Notes under the pieces: model-generated | The model's database searches: none | Told to the model about the DNA's origin: nothing | The model's input: only the letters and a program-made list of their open reading frames with translations | NCBI GenBank assembly: GCA_030694935.1 | Contig: JAUYUA010000046.1 | Span: 1-47,225, forward strand | From: Lutibacter sp. | GTDB lineage: Bacteria > Bacteroidota > Bacteroidia > Flavobacteriales > Flavobacteriaceae | Direction: 5' to 3' | DNA: 47,225 nt | Translations under genes and position numbers: made by a program | Shown here: in pieces, positions 42,662 through 47,225 of the stretch | Position numbering within the stretch: position 1 is the first letter of the stretch | Layout: the number at the start of each line of letters is the position of its first letter

Positions 42662-43051
42662 ATGGACTATTACTATTCAACCATATTAAACAACATCACA
42701 TTTGAGGAAGCCATAGAAAAAGTAACTGCCGAACTTCAAAAAGAAGGATTTGGCGTACTAACAGAAATAGATATAAAAGCCACCTTGAAGAAAAAATTAG
42801 ATGTCGATTTTTACAATTACAGAATTTTGGGAGCTTGCAACGCACCTTTCGCCTATAAAGCTTTAAAAGCCGAAGACAAAATTGGAACGATGCTTCCGTG
42901 CAACGTTATTGTCCAGGAAAAAGAACCGGGAATTATTGAAGTTTCGGCCATCAATCCCATTGTTTCCATGCAAGCTGTCGTAAATGAATCTTTGGCGCCA
43001 ATTGCTTTGGAAATAGGCGATAAACTTAAAAAAGTTTTGGCAAATTTGTAA
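42662..43051 (+). CDS. DUF302 protein
   Basis: 129 residues of the DUF302 family: TFEEAIEKVTAELQKEGFGV, then RILGACNAPFAYKAL, then LPCNVIVQEKEPG. These small proteins bind anions or hydrophobic ligands and are common in stress and hypoxia loci. No clear FNR-like box at the usual distance is seen before it. Confidence 0.85.
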   Translation: MDYYYSTILNNITFEEAIEKVTAELQKEGFGVLTEIDIKATLKKKLDVDFYNYRILGACNAPFAYKALKAEDKIGTMLPCNVIVQEKEPGIIEVSAINPIVSMQAVVNESLAPIALEIGDKLKKVLANL

Positions 43052-43111
43052 ATTTTAAAAAATTTATCGCAAAAATTTTATCCAAAAAATTTTGTTTTAG
43101 TTTACCTGTAT

Positions 43112-43155
43112 TTGACATTTATCATTGGCAGTGATGAATGTATTGAATATCTTTA
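43112..43155 (+). promoter_or_regulatory. FNR-like box F and promoter of the hibernation factor gene
   Basis: TTGAC-ATTT-ATCAT (43112-43125), TATCTTTA (43148-43155), 29.5 bp apart. The predicted start near 43160 gives a 31-base leader. Confidence 0.8.
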
Positions 43156-43190
43156 GGGATCAATATCATTTTAATTTAAAAATAATTATT

Positions 43191-43493
43191 ATGGAAATTA
43201 AAATTCAATTTGTGCAAGCGCCAAAAAGCGAAGCCGTAGAATCATTTGTGATTAAAAAATTACTTAAAATGTCGGAAAGATATGAATGGTTGATTAGGGC
43301 TGATGTTTTTTATAAATTAGAACCTGACACCAAAGGAAAAGGGAAAATTTGCGAAATAAGGCTAAGCCTTCCCGGTCCAAGAATTTTTGCTTTTTCTGAT
43401 GAAGAAAGTTTTGAAGCCGCCACCGATGAAACATTACGCGATATAGACAAACAGCTTCAAAAACGCAAAAGCGAAATGAAGCATTACTTATAA
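43191..43493 (+). CDS. hpf: Ribosome hibernation promoting factor (HPF/RaiA, short type)
   Basis: 100 residues from ATG at 43191; in-frame upstream codons to 43125 overlap the promoter and are rejected. Pattern of ribosomal S30AE domain proteins: MEIKIQFVQAPKSEAVESFV, then EIRLSLPGPRIFAFSDEESF, then DIDKQLQKRKSEMKHYL. It binds the decoding centre and stores ribosomes in 100S dimers or inactive 70S. Short form without the dimerisation tail. Transcribed alone from box F, so it is probably switched on by the local regulator. Confidence 0.9.
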   Translation: MEIKIQFVQAPKSEAVESFVIKKLLKMSERYEWLIRADVFYKLEPDTKGKGKICEIRLSLPGPRIFAFSDEESFEAATDETLRDIDKQLQKRKSEMKHYL

Positions 43494-43724
43494 GTGGGTA
43501 TTTTAAAAAATAAAGATTGAAAAAAGGATAAAAGGAACTATATTTTGGAAGTTCAATATTCATAAAGCCCAGAAATCGGGTATTGCAGCCTTGTTTTTTA
43601 GATGTCGTTTTATTCCATAATCCAACGCCAAAGTTTGAAAATTGAAATCCAATTATTAAATCCCCAAAGTGGAAGTCTGTTTGTTTTTAAAAATTTAACC
43701 TTACTGCAATGTTATTAATTATAA

Positions 43725-44378
43725 TTATTTAGAATTTTTAAAATTAAAATCCTCATTCGCTTTTTTTAACAATGCAACAACTTCTTGGTCGTTTACTTGG
43801 TCAAACTCTTCATAAAACTGTCCGACCGCCTGAAAATTTACGGGCGCCGACAAGCAAATAACTTCATTCACCTCGGGCATTTCCCTTATTTTTCTCAATG
43901 CAGAATTTGGCGCAACGGGCAAGGCAACAACCATTTTTGAAGGTTTTTGAAGTTGGATTAATTGAATGCAGGAAATAATGGTATTTCCTGTGGCAATGCC
44001 ATCATCAACCAAAACAACTACTTTGTCTTTGAGTGACATTGGTTTTTTTTCGCCATAATACAACTGATGGCGCTGTTTTAACAAAGCCCTTACCTGTTCG
44101 GTCTCATCATAAATATATACGGGAGAAACTTCTTTTGCGGCATCACTTAAAATACTGTTTTCTAAAGTAACGGCACCAATGGCATATTCTTTATTGAAAG
44201 GATGACCAATTTTTTTTGAAAGCACTATTTCTAATGGAATATTTAATTTATTGGCAATTTCATAGCCAACCGGCACACCGCCTCGTGGAATTGCGACAAT
44301 AACCACCTCATTATTGTCCTTATAATTCGTTAATTTGTTTGCCAACAATTTGCCTGCTTCTTCCCTATTTGTAAACAT
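43725..44378 (-). CDS. Phosphoribosyltransferase
   Basis: 217 residues of the type I PRTase fold. PRPP loop VVLVDDGIATGNT at 121-133 with D125-D126. The N-terminal part VAIPRGGVPVGYEIA at 28-42 matches the PRTase found fused to dienelactone hydrolase in other bacteria. Its start overlaps the hydrolase stop by 14 bp. In mycobacteria a fused form of these two domains belongs to the DosR dormancy regulon. Substrate unknown. Confidence 0.85.
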   Translation of the reverse strand: MFTNREEAGKLLANKLTNYKDNNEVVIVAIPRGGVPVGYEIANKLNIPLEIVLSKKIGHPFNKEYAIGAVTLENSILSDAAKEVSPVYIYDETEQVRALLKQRHQLYYGEKKPMSLKDKVVVLVDDGIATGNTIISCIQLIQLQKPSKMVVALPVAPNSALRKIREMPEVNEVICLSAPVNFQAVGQFYEEFDQVNDQEVVALLKKANEDFNFKNSK

Positions 44379-45045
44379 TACGTTCAGTTTTAGCTTTCTT
44401 TTTTAAATACTTGTCAAACCATTCCGCAGTAAGTTTGGCCACAATTTCGAGTTTTCCTGCTTCCGGAAATAAATGCGTTGCGCCTTCAACAATTTTTAAT
44501 TCACAAATGCCACCAATCGCTGCTTTTGCTTTTTTATTCAATTCTATGACCACATCGTCATCGCCCCCAACTATTAAAAGCGTAGGTGTTTTTATATCCT
44601 TTAAAACCGGCATGGCCAAATCTGGACGGCCACCTCTTGATACAACGGCTTTTATGGTGTTTCCCATTTGGGCGGCGGTTTTTAAAGCAGATGCTGCGCC
44701 GGTGCTGGCTCCAAAATATCCTATTGGCAGTTTTTTCGTTTCTTTGTAATTTATTGCCCAATTTGTGACTTTAACCAAACGTTCGGTAAGCAATTCAATG
44801 TCAAAACGATTTTCATAAATTAAATCCTCTTTGGCGGTTAATAAGTCGAAAAGCAAACTGGAAAAACCTTCCTCCAACAACAAACTTGCAACATAATTAT
44901 TTCTGATGCTTAGCCTGCTGCTGCCGCTTCCATGCGAAAATAAGATGATTCCTTTTGGCTCTTCAGCAAGTCTTAAATTTCCTTTTAAAAGCACTTCGCC
45001 AATAGCAACATCCACTTCTTTAAAAGTTTGTTTTATGCTTTTCAT
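44365..45045 (-). CDS. Alpha/beta hydrolase (dienelactone hydrolase type)
   Basis: 226 residues. HGSGSS near 38-43, nucleophile Ser114 in G-A-S-T-G, acid in GGDDD near 160-164, His191 in GATHLF. Together with the overlapping PRTase gene it forms a split version of a known fusion protein. Its ATG is at the end of dispersed element copy 4, so it may be translationally controlled. Substrate unknown. Confidence 0.85.
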   Translation of the reverse strand: MKSIKQTFKEVDVAIGEVLLKGNLRLAEEPKGIILFSHGSGSSRLSIRNNYVASLLLEEGFSSLLFDLLTAKEDLIYENRFDIELLTERLVKVTNWAINYKETKKLPIGYFGASTGAASALKTAAQMGNTIKAVVSRGGRPDLAMPVLKDIKTPTLLIVGGDDDVVIELNKKAKAAIGGICELKIVEGATHLFPEAGKLEIVAKLTAEWFDKYLKKKAKTERNVYK

Positions 45046-45154
45046 CTGTTTATCTTTTATTTTTTATTGGTACAGATGCTGCCTGCCTGTCCGGTAGGTA
45101 AATTCGCCATTAATCATTCTACTGTGTATCAAAATTTGTAATGGCTTGTTTCAT
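45043..45154 (-). repeat. Start-codon-linked dispersed element, copy 4
   Basis: Minus strand: begins ATGAAACAAG at 45154 and ends ACAGATG at 45043-45049, the start of the hydrolase gene. It has the CATCTGT partner and a partial GC palindrome (about 45080-45100). It sits between DUF2267 and the hydrolase in what is otherwise a compact operon. Confidence 0.85.
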
Positions 45155-45174
45155 AAATTCATTTTTTAGCTTGT

Positions 45175-45621
45175 TTAAAACATGGCATTCTGGTAAACAA
45201 TAGACTTTAAATCTTTTGGAAGCACCGTTCTAAGATCCTCCAATTCACCTAAAGAAACATATTTGCGCAACAACATAAATGTTGAATTGATATAATTTTC
45301 TGCAACTTCTTCAGATTCAAAATCATTTAAAGCAGTTACACCGTTCAATTCTCGAATTAAATCAACAAAATCGGTCATGCTTTTTACTTTTTGCTTTTTG
45401 CGTGTCGTCCATTTGTTTACATAAACCGCTTTTAAGAACATCGGGAACTGTGAAATTAACTGCAAAGATTCCTCAATGGTGATCACTTCTCTAAGTCCGT
45501 GTAAAATAGAAGACAAAATTCTTCCTGCTTTATCGGTGTCATTAGGCATATTTATTTTTTTTGCAAATTCTTTCAAAAATGCATTGCCTTCTTTTGCGAA
45601 TTGATTAAAATTTAGTGCCAT
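45175..45621 (-). CDS. DUF2267 protein
   Basis: 148 residues of DUF2267: AGRILSSILHGLREVITIEE, then LPMFLKAVYV-type text (QFPMFLKAVYVNKW), then LREL near the middle. All-helical cytosolic protein often found in stress operons, sometimes with Usp proteins. Second gene of the minus-strand operon behind box I, 16 bp after the WG-repeat gene. Confidence 0.8.
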   Translation of the reverse strand: MALNFNQFAKEGNAFLKEFAKKINMPNDTDKAGRILSSILHGLREVITIEESLQLISQFPMFLKAVYVNKWTTRKKQKVKSMTDFVDLIRELNGVTALNDFESEEVAENYINSTFMLLRKYVSLGELEDLRTVLPKDLKSIVYQNAMF

Positions 45622-45637
45622 AACTTATGTTTTTTAG

Positions 45638-46252
45638 TTAAAACTGATGTATTTCCCACTTTTTATTTTTGGTTTTTACTGCAACCATATTTGGTGCAAT
45701 AAATTTCGATTCAATAATAGGTATGCCATTTTTATAATTGGCCGGTACATTTTTTCTTGGATTGTATAAATATTTTACCAATTCCCCAGCAGTGTTGATC
45801 ACATATTCTTCCATAATATTGGAAACGACAGCTTTATTAAGCACTACATTGAATCCGATAGAATCCTTTGAAGTCAGTACCACAATGGCATAACCATTAG
45901 AAAAATTTGTGGCATTTAAAAACTGGGGCTTAATGACTTCTACGCCTTTTTCATTGATAAAACCATAGTAATAAGTGTCTCCCATTAATTTTCTGATCAA
46001 GCATCTGCCATCATTAAAAACAGGATAAGAAATTGTTTGGTTTAAAGAATTTAATCTGTTGGTTAACACCAAATCAGACCTGAAATCGATAATCTTTTTA
46101 CCTTCTTTATCAATAAAAGCCCACTGATTTGCTTTTTTTATTGCTGCAAAATCGCCCTGGAAAGAATAAACCTCATCTATGTCGCTTAAAATTTGTGAAA
46201 AAGCAACAGCATAAAATCCGAAACAAACTATTAAAATGAGTAATTTTTTCAT
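45638..46252 (-). CDS. WG-repeat exported protein
   Basis: 204 residues from ATG at 46252; a GTG at 46273 would add seven polar residues. Signal peptide ends near residue 19 (AFSQ). WG/KWG repeats: QWAFIDKEGKKIIDF, YYGFINEKGVEVIKPQF. Such repeats form beta structures on the cell surface. First gene of the box I operon (WG, DUF2267, hydrolase, PRTase). Confidence 0.75.
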   Translation of the reverse strand: MKKLLILIVCFGFYAVAFSQILSDIDEVYSFQGDFAAIKKANQWAFIDKEGKKIIDFRSDLVLTNRLNSLNQTISYPVFNDGRCLIRKLMGDTYYYGFINEKGVEVIKPQFLNATNFSNGYAIVVLTSKDSIGFNVVLNKAVVSNIMEEYVINTAGELVKYLYNPRKNVPANYKNGIPIIESKFIAPNMVAVKTKNKKWEIHQF

Positions 46253-46274
46253 GACTATTAATTTATTATTCACA

Positions 46275-46318
46275 TAAAGCTAGGGTTTGTTTAAACTTTA
46301 AAAAATGATTTTCCTCAA
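46275..46318 (-). promoter_or_regulatory. FNR-like box I and promoter of the WG-repeat operon
   Basis: On the minus strand: TTGAG-GAAA-ATCAT (46318 to 46305), then TAGCTTTA (46282 to 46275), 29.5 bp apart. The left half-site has one change (TTGAG). Confidence 0.7.
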
Positions 46319-46470
46319 TCTTATGGTATTTCAATTATGATGTAGTGCGTTATTTTTCAACAATTTGCAGTTCACCATCAGAAACAGATTCTACTTCAAT
46401 AAAAATTGGGGAAAATGATAAAAAATTATCAATTTTTTATTGAATGAAGTGCCGATTTTTTAAGATTCAT

Positions 46471-46515
46471 TTGATATATATCATTTTTTATAAAAATTAT
46501 AATGAATTACTTAGT
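46471..46515 (+). promoter_or_regulatory. FNR-like box G and weak promoter
   Basis: TTGAT-ATAT-ATCAT (46471-46484), identical to box D. The best -7 candidate is TACTTAGT at 46508, one base further than in the others and a poor match. Confidence 0.6.
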
Positions 46516-46537
46516 GATGAATTAAAAAACGACAGCA

Positions 46538-46951
46538 ATGGAATCGAACATCGTTTACAAATCGTTTTCCAAGGATAAAACCATTGAGGAATTGCTTTAC
46601 AATATTGCCTTATGGACTTCAGAGTATGCTTTTATCAATTTTGAATTGGCTTTTATAAAAAGGCTCATAAAAGCCTATCCGTTCTCAGCGACCATCCCAA
46701 ATTTGTATGAACGCCTGCAGCTGTTTATTTTAGAACTTGATAATTTTGCAGAGGCAAAAAACAACATTCTTGTTAAAATTAATGATTATGACAAAAGATT
46801 AATAGAGCGTGAAGAAACCAAAGCGCTAGCCTCCAATCATTTATACCTGATTGAATATGAAAAACTGGCAGAAGAAGTTTTTATGTATTTAAAACACTAC
46901 AAAAATTTAAAAATTCGAATCTTTGAATATATAAACGGACTCATCAATTGA
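46538..46951 (+). CDS. Unknown helical protein
   Basis: 137 residues, almost entirely helical, with no signal peptide or membrane segment. Leu/Lys/Glu patterning (RLQLFILELDNFAEAKNNIL, EETKALASNHLYLIEYEKLA) suggests a coiled-coil bundle. No family recognised. Box G lies 67 bp before its start, so it is probably part of the regulon. Confidence 0.7.
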   Translation: MESNIVYKSFSKDKTIEELLYNIALWTSEYAFINFELAFIKRLIKAYPFSATIPNLYERLQLFILELDNFAEAKNNILVKINDYDKRLIEREETKALASNHLYLIEYEKLAEEVFMYLKHYKNLKIRIFEYINGLIN

Positions 46952-46982
46952 TCTTTGCATCAGAAAACTAAAAATTTAAAAA

Positions 46983-47026
46983 CTGATGGATATCAAATTG
47001 TTTTTCGGTTTTAGCCTTTAACTTTA
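46983..47026 (+). promoter_or_regulatory. FNR-like box H and promoter
   Basis: CTGAT-GGAT-ATCAA (46983-46996), TAACTTTA (47019-47026), 29.5 bp apart. The -7 element is identical to those at boxes A and B. The predicted transcript carries dispersed element copy 5 as its 5' leader. Confidence 0.8.
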
Positions 47027-47048
47027 TAGAATAACTAAATCAATAAAG

Positions 47049-47160
47049 ATGAAACGAGCCATAACAAATTTTGATACACACAGAAATGATTAATGGCGAA
47101 TTTACCTGCCGGACAGGCAGGCAGCATCTGTACCAATAAAAAATAAATAATAAACAGATG
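47049..47160 (+). repeat. Start-codon-linked dispersed element, copy 5
   Basis: Plus strand: ATGAAACGAG at 47049 to ACAGATG at 47154-47160, the start of the last gene. It has the CATCTGT partner (47134-47140) and GC palindrome (about 47106-47124). Confidence 0.85.
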
Positions 47161-47225
47161 AAAACTAAGTTAAAAAAAGATTGGTTTGGCAGGGAAAAAA
47201 GCGTTGATGAATTGCACCACGATTC
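47158..47225 (+). CDS. Gene cut off by the right edge
   Basis: Only 22 codons are visible, MKTKLKKDWFGREKSVDELH and two more, so it is a partial CDS. No family can be named. Its start is the last ATG of element copy 5 and box H is upstream, so it should belong to the same regulon as the neighbours. Confidence 0.7.
   Translation, partial: MKTKLKKDWFGREKSVDELHHD

Noticed and set aside
47049-47091. Short [10 protein letters not shown] leader peptide at the head of the dispersed element
   Set aside because: Copies 1 and 2 differ from 3-5 by one base and so read a different frame; lengths vary from 11 to 34 codons. The DNA, not the peptide, is conserved.

Overview
The window is chromosomal DNA from a Bacteroidetes bacterium, most likely of the Flavobacteriia. 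The evidence is the low G+C content, near absence of Shine-Dalgarno sequences, promoters of the TTTG / TAnnTTTG type, many short lipoproteins, and typical gene neighbourhoods (LOG-folP-lipoprotein-cdaA opposite DUF1599-DoxX; methylmalonyl-CoA mutase small and large subunits; AspT-type transporter). No phage, plasmid or rRNA genes are seen; there is one tRNA (Pro, TGG).

Layout. 1-8.4 kb: housekeeping genes (diadenylate cyclase, dihydropteroate synthase, LOG protein, DUF1599, DoxX/MauE protein), then a P-II / ammonium transporter / porin operon behind four dyads spaced about 53 bp apart. 8.4-11.5 kb: an MFS transporter and a peroxiredoxin, with several families of hairpin repeats between genes. 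11.5-18.5 kb: a loose run of small minus-strand genes (membrane proteins, lipoproteins, a MORN protein, DUF1801 proteins), many of unknown function, with long AT-rich spacers and one decayed gene copy. 19-21.4 kb: a TPR/TolB-like membrane protein and a REP-associated transposase (RAYT) flanked by its likely REP elements. 21.5-29.5 kb: methylmalonyl-CoA mutase, FtsB/DivIC, uridine kinase, an AspT-type transporter, thioredoxin reductase and a thioredoxin-like protein, then tRNA-Pro.

29.8-47.2 kb looks like one regulatory island. A cytosolic PAS histidine kinase and a receiver-CRP/FNR response regulator (36.8-39.1 kb) lie among nine FNR-like boxes, TTGAT-N4-ATCAT. In eight of the nine the box centre lies exactly 29.5 bp upstream of a TAnnTTTA-like -7 element, on both strands. 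They precede a sigma-like regulator, an Mla-type lipid transport operon, a lipoprotein plus patatin, a universal stress protein, a ribosome hibernation factor, a WG-repeat/DUF2267/hydrolase/phosphoribosyltransferase operon, two unknown genes and a tandem array of structured non-coding repeats. The gene set resembles a dormancy or low-oxygen regulon such as DosR in mycobacteria; that functional reading is inference.

Two further structures look undescribed. (1) At 41.2-42.1 kb, five tandem units of about 180 bp each fold into two or three hairpins, with base-pair-preserving changes between units and GNRA tetraloops, and lie downstream of one of the FNR-like promoters. (2) A dispersed element of about 112 bp (five copies) always ends in the start codon of a gene beginning ATGAAA, begins with another ATGAA(A), and can form a stem that hides that start codon.
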